A DNA stretch of 64,000 nt from Thalassobacillus pellis. Its GTDB lineage: Bacteria > Bacillota > Bacilli > Bacillales > Halobacillaceae. The position numbers and the translations under genes were made by a program. Shown piece after piece: positions 47,136-54,762 of the stretch. The DNA lies in NCBI RefSeq assembly GCF_016908295.1, contig NZ_JAFBDO010000008.1, positions 1-64,000 of the forward strand, written 5' to 3'. Position 1 is the first letter of the stretch. Every line of letters starts with the position of its first letter. Below the pieces are notes generated by a model that worked only from the letters and a program-made list of their open reading frames with translations, made no database searches and was not told where the DNA came from.

Positions 47136-47321
47136 CTATTTCGGAGACTTTTTTCTTTTTTCATAGAAAGACACCCGGAAGGGGTCCGGAAACATTTTAG
47201 TTAATTTACTGCCACGTAACTCTTCCTGCCCGTCCTGCCATCCTGACATATTGTTTAAAATAGAGCCCCATAAAAGATAGATAGGCCACTCAGACAACAT
47301 CATATGTCTACTAATTGCCAC
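47136..47321 (-). CDS. Possible small protein, unknown
   Basis: 61 codons from a GTG (or 55 from an internal ATG). Sequence MMLSEWPIYLLWGSILNNMSGWQDGQEELRG ... FYEKRKKSPK has one short hydrophobic stretch and a basic tail. No SD is obvious. It would be the upstream partner of the 18-aa frame at 47115. Weak call. Confidence 0.3.
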   Translation of the reverse strand: MAISRHMMLSEWPIYLLWGSILNNMSGWQDGQEELRGSKLTKMFPDPFRVSFYEKRKKSPK

Positions 47322-47560
47322 CTACTCATGCCGTCGAGTAGGCCTCCCTTCTCACGCTCATTTCCTATTAAGACTATACTTTCTTGTATGATCAGTACTC
47401 TATTTTTAGAAAATAGAATATCTTCCTAGCTTTTCTCCATGGATAACCAGCATTTTTCACTTATTTCCTTAGACTTCAGTTTATAATTAGGCTAAAATAA
47501 CTTTGAGTATTTCATAAGTTTCATAGAATATATTTTGACCAAACTTATAGGAGGGCTAAC

Positions 47561-47740
47561 ATGAGTAACTACCAAGTAGGGCAATATATACTGAATAGAT
47601 GTACAAATTGCTTCCACAAAGAAATGAAAATTATTAAAGTTATAGAAAAGAATTTTAACGAAAAAGTAACGTATGTTCTTTGGACTAAATGCCCTGTGTG
47701 CGGGGCCAAGGACAATGAACTTGTACCAGAAAATAAATAA
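47561..47740 (+). CDS. 59-aa zinc-ribbon-like protein
   Basis: MSNYQVGQYILNRCTNCFHK at the start and LWTKCPVCGAKDNEL near the end give two CxxC pairs about 27 residues apart, the layout of a small zinc ribbon. The ATG has AGGAGGG seven bases upstream, so it is very likely translated. It lies in the island region, just left of repeat R3, with no partner gene. Function unknown; DNA, RNA or protein binding are all possible. Confidence 0.7.
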   Translation: MSNYQVGQYILNRCTNCFHKEMKIIKVIEKNFNEKVTYVLWTKCPVCGAKDNELVPENK

Positions 47741-47918
47741 ATCTTACAATGAAAACCTACACCTATATCACCAACAAAACTAAAGAGGACGATTCCGAGA
47801 AAGTTAGGAAATTACACGGAAACGCCCTTAAACTAAATTAAATTGTTACTTTTTCGTGGCATTTTAAGGGGCTTGGGTGGTGTAATGTTAGAAAGGATCT
47901 GTTTCGATTTATCCCATT

Positions 47919-48040
47919 ATGCCGCCCATTCACTCGGCTAATTAATAGGACAATAATAAGATCCGCGGAACCTATTATTACAAGGTTTCCGTTAACAAAT
48001 AAATTTATTAACCAAAATAAGTTTTATTACTTTAGTCACA
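47919..48040 (-). repeat. groEL-tail attachment-like repeat R3
   Basis: Core ATGCCGCCCATT (47919-47930); reverse complement ATGGGCGGCATAATGGGATAA = Met-Gly-Gly-Ile-Met-Gly-stop. The flank CACTCGGCTAATTAATAGGA and ATAAGTTTTATTAC aligns with R1/R2. A deletion of about 30 bp then removes most of the arm repeat, leaving a single TTTAGTCA at 48031. The rest of 47741-48181 holds no gene. Confidence 0.8.
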
Positions 48041-48084
48041 AAAAACATCCCCTAGATTCAGAATTTAAGAAATGGTTCTTTAAA

Positions 48085-48124
48085 AAAAGCAGCGTTTCCT
48101 TTTAGAGGAAACGCTGCTTTTACT
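48085..48124 (-). terminator. Terminator of ABC exporter operon
   Basis: AAAAGCAGCGTTTCC / GGAAACGCTGCTTTT, a perfect 15-bp stem with a seven-base loop, A/T tracts on both sides; about 60 bases beyond the permease stop. Confidence 0.88.
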
Positions 48125-48181
48125 TTTGCTTTAATTTTCAGCATTTTAAAATGGGTTAGACTAATGCAATAAACTGGGAAA

Positions 48182-49009
48182 CTACTTCTTATTTCTATAT
48201 AGATACATCGTAAGCGGAGCAAAAATAATCAGAAATACAGCCGAAGAGAGGAATACCCAGCCGATGGCTTCAACTGTTACATTTCCGTGCATAAAGCCTC
48301 TTACAGCATCAACCAGCAGGGAAATAGGGTTCACATCGACAAATCCCTCCAGCCAGGATGGTAACGTCTGCGGATCGACAAATACATTACTGACAAAAGT
48401 GAGTGGAAAGAGCACCATAAAGCTGACCATCATCAAAGACTTCTCAGACCTCATAATGATCCCAAGCGTCGTCCAAACCCACGATAAGCAGAAACAAAAA
48501 ATCAAAATCATGCCGATGGCCCCGATGACACCAAGAAAGCCTCCTTCAGGACGAAAACCCAGGATAAAACCGAGCGTAAGCATAATAATTGAGGCTCCGG
48601 AGTAACGGATCATATCTACTAATAAGGCCCCAACAAGGGCAGAAGGAAGCCATATCGGAAGCGTTCGAAAACGGTCGAAAATCCCTTTACGTATATCATT
48701 ATTCAAATCTATTCCCGTATACATTGTAATTTGGGAGACCGTCATCACGAGAATACCCGGCAGGAGAAATTGTAAGTATTCACTCGTAGAACCAGCGATG
48801 GCTCCGCCAAAAAGGTAGGTAAACATAAGCAGAAAAATGATAGGAAACACCGTCACATCAAACAGCTGCTCTGGCACATGTTTTATCCTAAGTAACGCTC
48901 TTGATGAAAAGGTTAAAGAAGTAGTCAGTGCGGACGGACGTTCAGGTCGCTTCCGGGAGGTAATAGCTTGGCGCAATTGCTCTTCCTTAATGACATTTGG
49001 CTGGCTCAT
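48182..49009 (-). CDS. ABC-2 type exporter permease (DrrB-like)
   Basis: 275 residues with six membrane helices after a cytoplasmic N-terminus. Features of the DrrB/ABC2 family: [53 protein letters not shown] (the conserved coupling loop) and [38 protein letters not shown]. With the ATPase encoded directly upstream (4-bp overlap) it forms an exporter of drug or peptide type; the substrate is unknown. Confidence 0.9.
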   Translation of the reverse strand: MSQPNVIKEEQLRQAITSRKRPERPSALTTSLTFSSRALLRIKHVPEQLFDVTVFPIIFLLMFTYLFGGAIAGSTSEYLQFLLPGILVMTVSQITMYTGIDLNNDIRKGIFDRFRTLPIWLPSALVGALLVDMIRYSGASIIMLTLGFILGFRPEGGFLGVIGAIGMILIFCFCLSWVWTTLGIIMRSEKSLMMVSFMVLFPLTFVSNVFVDPQTLPSWLEGFVDVNPISLLVDAVRGFMHGNVTVEAIGWVFLSSAVFLIIFAPLTMYLYRNKK

Positions 49010-49968
49010 TTCTTCTCCTCCTTCTCTTCCGTTTTCTCTCCTGTTAAAGTTAGGAAAACTTCATCAAGGCTCGGTTTTCCTAAGGAAAAATCACTTACTG
49101 GTATATTTTCATTTGTTAGGTCCCCTAAAGCTTTAGCAACAAGAGAAGCATTCCCTACTTGAGCAGATAAGGAGCCTCCCTCAGGCAATGAATGTATAGG
49201 GGTCTGAAGCTTCTCCTGAAGAATGGCCATCGCTTTCTCTTGATGATCTGAATTCTCCAGCTGCACGTGCAGCGTTCCAGCCCCGACCGAAGCTTTCAGT
49301 TCTCTGCTCGTACCCTCTGCAATAATTTTCCCGTGGTTGATTACCGCAATTCTATCCGCCAGCTGGTCAGCTTCTTCCAAGTATTGCGTTGTTAATAAAA
49401 CGGTTGTTCCTGCCTTAACAAGAGTTCTGACAATTTCCCAAACCTGGTTTCGACTGCGGGGATCAAGTCCTGTTGTAGGTTCATCCAGAAAAAGAAGATC
49501 CGGGGTAGAAATAAGGCTTGCCGCAATATCAATCCGGCGTCGCATTCCTCCAGAATAATTTTTCACTTGTTTTTTAGCTGCTTCCCCGAGACCAAAAGCA
49601 ACAAGCAGTTCTTTGGCCCGCTCTTTTGCTTCCTTCCGGGAATAGCCGGCCAACTTTGAAAGAATAACGAGGTTTTCCACACCGGTTAAATCCTCATCTA
49701 TGGAAGCATACTGCCCTGTTAAACTAATGCGCTCCCGGACCTTCCCTGCCTCTGAAACAATATCATGATCGAAAATGTGAGCTTCTCCTCCATCTGGCTG
49801 CAGCAATGTGGCAAGCATACGAATCGTTGTCGTCTTACCCGCTCCATTAGGCCCCAGAAACCCGTAGACCATCCCTTTTGGAATCGAAAGATCGACACCG
49901 TCCACCGCACGTTGATCCCCGAATACTTTGACAAGTCCTTTAGCTTCTATAGCATATTCATTCGTCAC
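49006..49968 (-). CDS. ABC exporter ATPase (DrrA-like)
   Basis: About 320 residues from a GTG at 49968 that has GAGGGTG six bases upstream; the frame continues 39 bases upstream without an SD. Motifs: Walker [11 protein letters not shown] near residue 37, signature [12 protein letters not shown], Walker [14 protein letters not shown]-loop [11 protein letters not shown] (Gln instead of His, as is common in DrrA proteins), and the DrrA C-terminal domain with [21 protein letters not shown]. Translationally coupled to the permease gene. Confidence 0.92.
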   Translation of the reverse strand: MTNEYAIEAKGLVKVFGDQRAVDGVDLSIPKGMVYGFLGPNGAGKTTTIRMLATLLQPDGGEAHIFDHDIVSEAGKVRERISLTGQYASIDEDLTGVENLVILSKLAGYSRKEAKERAKELLVAFGLGEAAKKQVKNYSGGMRRRIDIAASLISTPDLLFLDEPTTGLDPRSRNQVWEIVRTLVKAGTTVLLTTQYLEEADQLADRIAVINHGKIIAEGTSRELKASVGAGTLHVQLENSDHQEKAMAILQEKLQTPIHSLPEGGSLSAQVGNASLVAKALGDLTNENIPVSDFSLGKPSLDEVFLTLTGEKTEEKEEKK

Positions 49969-50102
49969 TTTGTTCACCCTCTGCTTTTTTTTACAAACAA
50001 ATTTCAAGTGATTGTGTTTCGTAATACCTACGTCTACAATTAGAGTTTGCGAAGTTATTAAAGCAAGCTTCGTATTTTAATTATAATTCATTTCGGGGCC
50101 TG

Positions 50103-50159
50103 CTGGTATATGAATATGTCCTTAGTGCCGGCCAGCTACAGGACATATTCATATACCAG
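50103..50159. repeat. Perfect 20-bp inverted repeat
   Basis: CTGGTATATGAATATGTCCT (50103-50122) and its exact reverse complement (50140-50159) flank a 17-base GC-rich centre. No T tract follows on either side. It lies upstream of the ABC exporter operon, between 49969 and 50341 where no gene is seen, and could be an operator or the trace of a small mobile element. Confidence 0.85.
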
Positions 50160-50341
50160 GAGGTATTTTTTTGGTGAAATACGATATTTTTTCATAACCG
50201 GAATGCTGTCTGATAGTAAAAAAGCGATTGCTCTTATTGAACAAACGCCCCCAATAGGTTAAGACTTGAAATCAAGATAACCCCAAAAATTGGTATAAAA
50301 TTACATATAATGCACATAAATAACTCTACTATAAAAATGGG

Positions 50342-50893
50342 GTGAATAAAATTTTTTTCAATTTTATTTTGGGGTTTATTATTCCTTGGTCAATTGCTAT
50401 TCTAATGTGTCGTCGCGTTCCGGTGTTATTTTTAACGGTTGCTCCTTTTATATCCTTTATATCAATAACCTGTAATCAAATCGGAATGGAAATGGGATTT
50501 TGGACCCTTTATCCTCAGACATATTTATTAATTCTCAACTCTATCAATATCGATCTAGGTTTTAATCCAGCATCTGGTCTGATATTTACTTACATGATTT
50601 ACTTTCGGAAATGGAGACGATGGATCGTGTACCTGGGATTTATATTATTTTTAAACGGGGCAGAAATGACAGCTCTGTTTTTTGATAAAGTGACGTACAA
50701 TCATGGATGGAATATGTCCTATACTTTTATTACTTATGTAATAGGGTTGATAATTTTTGATTTTTATTTCACCTTATTAAAAAAATTAATTCATCGCTTC
50801 CCTTATAATTACAATCATTATCTCGAAATCGAGTCTTCAACTAACCTATACTTGAAGACTCAGTTTCGATATGATCGTCCAAAAAGTTGTTAG
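50342..50893 (+). CDS. CBO0543-like integral membrane protein
   Basis: 183 residues from GTG, five predicted membrane helices. Recognisable pieces are GMEMGFWTLYPQ, NSINIDLGFNPASGLIFTYMIYF and LNGAEMTALFFDKVTYNHGWNMSYTFITYV. These fit the Bacillaceae/Clostridia membrane family usually labelled CBO0543, which has no known function. A weak AATGGGG SD precedes the GTG. It is the last gene of island interval 3. Confidence 0.7.
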   Translation: MNKIFFNFILGFIIPWSIAILMCRRVPVLFLTVAPFISFISITCNQIGMEMGFWTLYPQTYLLILNSINIDLGFNPASGLIFTYMIYFRKWRRWIVYLGFILFLNGAEMTALFFDKVTYNHGWNMSYTFITYVIGLIIFDFYFTLLKKLIHRFPYNYNHYLEIESSTNLYLKTQFRYDRPKSC

Positions 50894-51051
50894 GAGTGAT
50901 TAACAAGTTGAATAACTGCTACCATTAAAAGAAAAGCCTCTCAAGAGTATATATACACTTGAAAGGCGTGTAATAAATATAGTATACGATTTTTAAACAA
51001 GTCACATTGTTTCAAACCCTATGTTGAAAGGGTCTTGGTCGCTATCACATC
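50894..51051. other. Intergenic DNA, island boundary
   Basis: Holds a hairpin GCCTCTCAAG / CTTGAAAGGC (50947-50977 region) with a T tract on the minus strand and a short stem CCCTATGTTGAAAGGG near 51018 just beyond the groEL-like stop of R4, where a groEL terminator remnant would be expected. Confidence 0.4.
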
Positions 51052-51196
51052 ATGCCGCCCATGGATTCATCCAAATAAATAGCTAAGAATAATGACTAAA
51101 TAATTGGAACTTGGCAAATTTTTAAAGGCTTTATCTACTTGGATATATATATAAATTTATTAACATATGAGTAGTAGTATGCCAAAAAGTATGTCA
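51052..51196 (-). repeat. groEL-tail attachment-like repeat R4
   Basis: Core ATGCCGCCCAT (51052-51062); reverse complement ATGGGCGGCATGATGTGA = Met-Gly-Gly-Met-Met-stop, exactly the usual GroEL C-terminus. The direct repeat GTATGCCA-AAAA-GTATGTCA (51177-51196) starts 125 bp to the right. Its flank differs from R1/R2 but its arm repeat matches the one at 40321, so it belongs to a second att subtype. Confidence 0.85.
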
Positions 51197-51564
51197 TCTT
51201 CCATTAAAGAATTGCTGATATTTCAATGCCAAGATAAATCGAGTGCTAATGTAAATTAATGAAATTGTTTTCCTTATATTGTTTAGTAAAATCACTTGCA
51301 AATTCATATATAAACCGCCTATGTTCGAGTAGGTGAATTAAAAGATTCTTTTCGTTATTATTTTGGTTTGAAATCGTCCTAGATCCATTTTTCCAAATTC
51401 CTATGTGATTAAAGAGATCAAAAAAGAGGCCAATAATAAGTTCTCAAACTTAGTAAAGACCTCTCTGATGACATTAGATAATCCATTAATTAAATAACAA
51501 AGTTTTGAGAGAGTTCTATTTTACTTCTCAATTCGAAAGGGTTTTATAAAAGCATATACTACTA
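51197..51564. other. Intergenic DNA left of TIR/SLATT operon
   Basis: No gene. A long, imperfect hairpin around 51423-51467 (AGAGG ... CCTCT followed by TTTTTTG on the minus strand) may terminate the operon that ends at 51565. Confidence 0.35.
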
Positions 51565-51957
51565 TTAAGTTAAAACATTTTCGATTGCAATTTTTGTAAA
51601 ACTCCTAGCCCATTTAGCTCCTTTATTATATAAGCCTTCAGGTGGCTTATTCGAATTTGATATTTTTACCGCTGCAAATTCGAGACCGAGCTCTTCTGCT
51701 TTATCAATTTCCCAATTACACCATTCACTTTCATGAGTTTCTTCTCCTACTAAAACAATAATTTTATCGCAAGTATTCATTCTTCTAGATATAGCTCTTC
51801 TAATAGCTCCACGATCAGTGGAATTTACTGAAACATCCGTGGATCCGTCCTCAAAATTTATGGTATTAAAATGTTCGGCATCATTAGTAGACCAAGCCTT
51901 TAACATGTTTTTATAGGTTTTATCATTATCATAATCATAACTGATAAATACTTTCAT
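51565..51957 (-). CDS. ThsB-like TIR-domain protein (DUF1863)
   Basis: 130 residues, a stand-alone TIR-like domain of the MTH538/DUF1863 type found in Thoeris ThsB. It shows MKVFISYDYDND at the N-terminus (strand A and AA loop), NFEDGSTDVSVNSTDRGAIRRAISRRM, DKIIVLVGEETHESEWCNWEI with the conserved TIR Glu at residue 83, and KGAKWARSFTKIAIENV at the end. In Thoeris such proteins sense phage and make a cyclic ADP-ribose signal from NAD. No ThsA effector is present in this window. AAAGGAG SD; it begins 4 bp after the SLATT gene, so it is the last gene of a three-gene operon. Confidence 0.85.
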   Translation of the reverse strand: MKVFISYDYDNDKTYKNMLKAWSTNDAEHFNTINFEDGSTDVSVNSTDRGAIRRAISRRMNTCDKIIVLVGEETHESEWCNWEIDKAEELGLEFAAVKISNSNKPPEGLYNKGAKWARSFTKIAIENVLT

Positions 51958-51961
51958 TGGA

Positions 51962-52369
51962 TCAATCTCCTTTATCTGAATTCAAGTTAGCCCAATTAAT
52001 ATTCTCTTTTGAAATAATACTTTCCACTCTTTCAACTAAGAAGGAAAGAGTACTTTCAGAGGAGTAAACCCCGGAATTAGTTAAATACATAAATTTTTCC
52101 TGTTTAAGAAATTCGCAAATGCTTCGATATTCTATCCAATTTTCTTGATACTTAGCTAATGAAAGCCAGCCTTCTATAAAGGCTATTCCTCCACCTAAAA
52201 TTGATATAATTAAAGTATTGGGAATTCCAGCAATGACTGGTATAGATGCGGCAAAGCAAATTTCTAATAACTTAAGAAATTTATACCTTTTTTGATATTT
52301 ATTACTTTTCCTGTCGTACCATTTAATTTGATCTTCCAGCCGTTGGATTAAATATTCTTCTTCGGTCAT
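51962..52369 (-). CDS. SLATT-domain two-helix membrane protein (DUF4231)
   Basis: 135 residues. The opening LIQRLEDQIKWYDRKSNKYQKRYKFLKLLEI followed by two membrane helices (about residues 33-50 and 52-72) and a cytosolic helix with LAKYQENWIEYRSICEFLKQEKFMYLTNSG fits DUF4231, part of the SLATT superfamily. SLATT proteins are predicted pore-forming effectors in nucleotide-second-messenger conflict systems. It is 24 bp after the TRAFs-binding gene and 4 bp before the ThsB-like gene. Effector role is an inference from family and context. Confidence 0.85.
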   Translation of the reverse strand: MTEEEYLIQRLEDQIKWYDRKSNKYQKRYKFLKLLEICFAASIPVIAGIPNTLIISILGGGIAFIEGWLSLAKYQENWIEYRSICEFLKQEKFMYLTNSGVYSSESTLSFLVERVESIISKENINWANLNSDKGD

Positions 52370-52393
52370 TTCTTACATTCACCTAAAACTGGA

Positions 52394-53758
52394 CTAAAGC
52401 ATATTTTTTTGTTGTTTCAATTCCTCTAATATCTGATCAATCTCGGAAGTACACTTGTTAGACTCTTGTCTCTTGAACTTAATTTTTTCTAAGTTTTTTA
52501 AAGTAGTTTCATAAGTCCAACTAGGCGATTCCATAATCAACATATTCTCCAAAGCCCTTTGAGCAAATGCCCAATCTTCATTTATAGATGCAAGCTCTAA
52601 CACAGTTGCTACTTCCCAGTAATTCCTTGAATTAAGCCCACCTCTCCTAGTAACAGCAAATGTGACTGGAGAAATCAATTCCTCTACTATCTGGATATCA
52701 TCATTTAAATAAGCAAGAGTAACTGCATTAATGCCTGGATAAAAATCTCGTGGGTCTGCTTGAAATCCCTCATAATAAACTTTAATCGCTTTTTTCAAAT
52801 ATGCTTTAGCTTTTGTTGAATTTGATTCTTTATTTTCTTCATACTTATCCTTATAAATTCTTCCTAATATACCACTAGACTCAGGAGAGGCACCATATTG
52901 ATTGATTACCTCTTCAATAATTCCTATAGCTTTTGTCCGATCTCCTGGATTATTTCTTCTATTTAAAGCAAAGGCATATTGTTCTCTTATAGTAGAAGAA
53001 GAGTCTTTTATTTCTCTAGGAATTTTTTCATATAACATAACCATTTCTTGATAACATTTAACATCACGGTAAGAAAGAAGCAAGTCTAACACCAGTTCCA
53101 AAGGGGTGCTCTTAATATCTCCAAGCGAATTTTCAATAGCTAAAAGTTCATTCTTGGCCTTCTCATTATCTGTATAAGATCTAATCGTTCTCATATCTTC
53201 TTGTAGGTCGCTTATATTTTGAACTCTATCTCTAAAGCTCTCAGTGACATCATGTGGTAAATCAATTCCTGGAAATTCAGAAATTAATTGAAATAAAGGG
53301 CTGTCCTTTGCTTCCAAGTCTTCTTTAGCTTCGCCTAATAACTTTTTTAAGTTAGTCTTAAAGTCCTCTTTTGTTTCTTCATCTAATTTTCCTTCTTTTA
53401 GCTGATAGGGTAACCCTCTTATTGGCTTTAGATCAAATGGCAGTTGGGTATCATTAGAAAATATAAGTATGGTTGAGCGTGGTTTAGCACAATGTCTTAC
53501 ACCTAACTCATAGAAAACATTTGGATTAGGTATAGTTAGATCCGCTATAACAATCTCAGCAAGTAAAAGTCTTTCAAACATAGGAAGATGTATAATCCCC
53601 CCCATTCGTTCTTCATCAGCTCTTATTAACTCTACGTTTTCAGCATCTGCTGCCGGCTTAATTACATCTTCATATATTTGATCAAAATCAATTTCAACTG
53701 CGCGGCCTCCATCACTTTTCTTACCAAATGGCATCGCCACAAATAATAAAGGTTTCAT
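52394..53758 (-). CDS. TRAFs-binding-domain protein with nucleotide-binding N-terminus
   Basis: About 454 residues from the ATG at 53758 (GGAGGTG six bases upstream). Residues 1-110 look like a Rossmann-type nucleoside-deoxyribosyltransferase/TIR-like domain: VAMPFGKK at 7-14, DFDQIYEDVIKPA, LIRADEERMGGIIHLPMFERLL, IADLTIPNPNVFYELGVRH at 71-89 (conserved Asp and Glu). From about 165 to 430 it is all-helical with TPR-like repeats, matching the bacterial DUF4071 / MAP3K TRAFs-binding domain. Such proteins occur in bacterial conflict loci; activity unproven. It is the first gene of the operon with SLATT and ThsB-like genes. Confidence 0.8.
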   Translation of the reverse strand: MKPLLFVAMPFGKKSDGGRAVEIDFDQIYEDVIKPAADAENVELIRADEERMGGIIHLPMFERLLLAEIVIADLTIPNPNVFYELGVRHCAKPRSTILIFSNDTQLPFDLKPIRGLPYQLKEGKLDEETKEDFKTNLKKLLGEAKEDLEAKDSPLFQLISEFPGIDLPHDVTESFRDRVQNISDLQEDMRTIRSYTDNEKAKNELLAIENSLGDIKSTPLELVLDLLLSYRDVKCYQEMVMLYEKIPREIKDSSSTIREQYAFALNRRNNPGDRTKAIGIIEEVINQYGASPESSGILGRIYKDKYEENKESNSTKAKAYLKKAIKVYYEGFQADPRDFYPGINAVTLAYLNDDIQIVEELISPVTFAVTRRGGLNSRNYWEVATVLELASINEDWAFAQRALENMLIMESPSWTYETTLKNLEKIKFKRQESNKCTSEIDQILEELKQQKNML

Positions 53759-53896
53759 GTATATCACCTCCAATTTAAGTTTAAGAATCATTCTTACTCT
53801 CTTTGGTTTCGATACATAATGACATTATACCTTCAAAAAAGATAAAATATGGTAAATTAATAGAGTATAGCTTTTTTACGGCAAAGGAGAATTATG

Positions 53897-54445
53897 ATGA
53901 CAGGTATAAATTTCGCAAACAAATCGCATTTTGCTTTCGGAAATAAATACAAGGAAAAAGACAAGTGTATATTTATATCTTATAAGAAGGAGGATGTAAA
54001 TGAAGCAGTTAAAATAGGAGATTTTATTATGGAAAATGATATAGATATATACCTAGATATTTTTGATCATGATCTAAAAAATGCTGCTAAGGATGAAAAT
54101 CATGAACTAATCACAAAACACCTTGAAGATGGAATTTCAAAATCAACTCATTTACTATCAATTATTTCCGAAAAAACTAGAAGTTCTTGGTGGGTCCCAT
54201 ATGAAATTGGATACAGCAAAGGAAGTAAAATAAATATTGCATCACTATTGTTAAAAGATTTTGATGATACTAATATCCCTTCTTACCTTAAGATATCTAG
54301 AATAATTTATGACAAACGTGGTTTTGAGCAATATCTAAATGAAGCTCTAGTAGATTATTATTGCTTATTTGAAAAATATTCTAACGAAAATAATTCCTTT
54401 ATAAGTAATGTAAATAAACTAAAAGACATACTTAAATCAACTTAA
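53897..54445 (+). CDS. TIR-domain protein, divergent from SLATT operon
   Basis: About 182 residues. ATG codons at 53894 and 53897 both follow AAAGGAG; the second has the better spacing. The TIR domain occupies about residues 23-140: CIFISYKKEDVNEAVKIGDFIMENDIDIYLD at the start, THLLSIISEKTRSSWWVPYEIGYSKG with the conserved Glu at about residue 103, and NIASLLLKDF. A catalytic NADase role is plausible because Glu and the aromatic context are kept. It differs clearly from the DUF1863-type protein at 51565, so this locus has two unlike TIR proteins. Confidence 0.85.
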   Translation: MTGINFANKSHFAFGNKYKEKDKCIFISYKKEDVNEAVKIGDFIMENDIDIYLDIFDHDLKNAAKDENHELITKHLEDGISKSTHLLSIISEKTRSSWWVPYEIGYSKGSKINIASLLLKDFDDTNIPSYLKISRIIYDKRGFEQYLNEALVDYYCLFEKYSNENNSFISNVNKLKDILKST

Positions 54446-54488
54446 CATCTTTTACACTTTTACTAATTGTTAAATCAGGAGATTCAAA

Positions 54489-54521
54489 GAAGTCAGCACA
54501 AACGTAACATGTGCTGACTTC
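54489..54521 (+). terminator. Hairpin after TIR gene
   Basis: GAAGTCAGCACA / TGTGCTGACTTC, a perfect 12-bp stem with a nine-base loop, 44 bases after the stop. Only TAAAT follows, so termination may be weak. A second small stem AAACCTT / AAGGTTT at 54573-54593 flanks the groEL-like tail of R5. Confidence 0.65.
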
Positions 54522-54611
54522 TAAATGCAATATCGCTCACTTATTCGGACATCACATTGAGATATTACATACAAACCTTTCATGACAAGGTTTATTGATC
54601 ATTATTACACC

Positions 54612-54755
54612 ATGCCGCCCATTCTCTGTTTAGTCTAAATAGATGAATATGAAAGTCGAAAAGCTTAAATTCAGGCAATTTACCTTATGACTTCAAAGTT
54701 TTATGATAAATGAGTAATCAGATTAATTATATAGAATCCAGTCAAAATCCAGTCA
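54612..54755 (-). repeat. groEL-tail attachment-like repeat R5
   Basis: Core ATGCCGCCCATT (54612-54623); reverse complement ATGGGCGGCATGGTGTAATAA = Met-Gly-Gly-Met-Val-stop. The direct repeat CCAGTCA-AAAT-CCAGTCA (54738-54755) starts 126 bp to the right and ends only 8 bp from the stop codon of the restriction gene, so the arm sites form the left tip of the next island. Confidence 0.87.
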
Positions 54756-54762
54756 TCATTTG

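Noticed and set aside
51565-51957. Calling the TIR locus a Thoeris system
   Set aside because: A ThsB-like protein is present, but no ThsA (SIR2/SLOG or membrane effector with Macro/SLOG sensor) is encoded next to it; the neighbours are SLATT and TRAFs-binding proteins, so the label would be wrong on present evidence.
43634-54755. Fragments of a real groEL gene
   Set aside because: Only the last 5-6 codons match GroEL; sequence to the right of each core is not GroEL coding DNA. They are target-site remnants, not gene copies.
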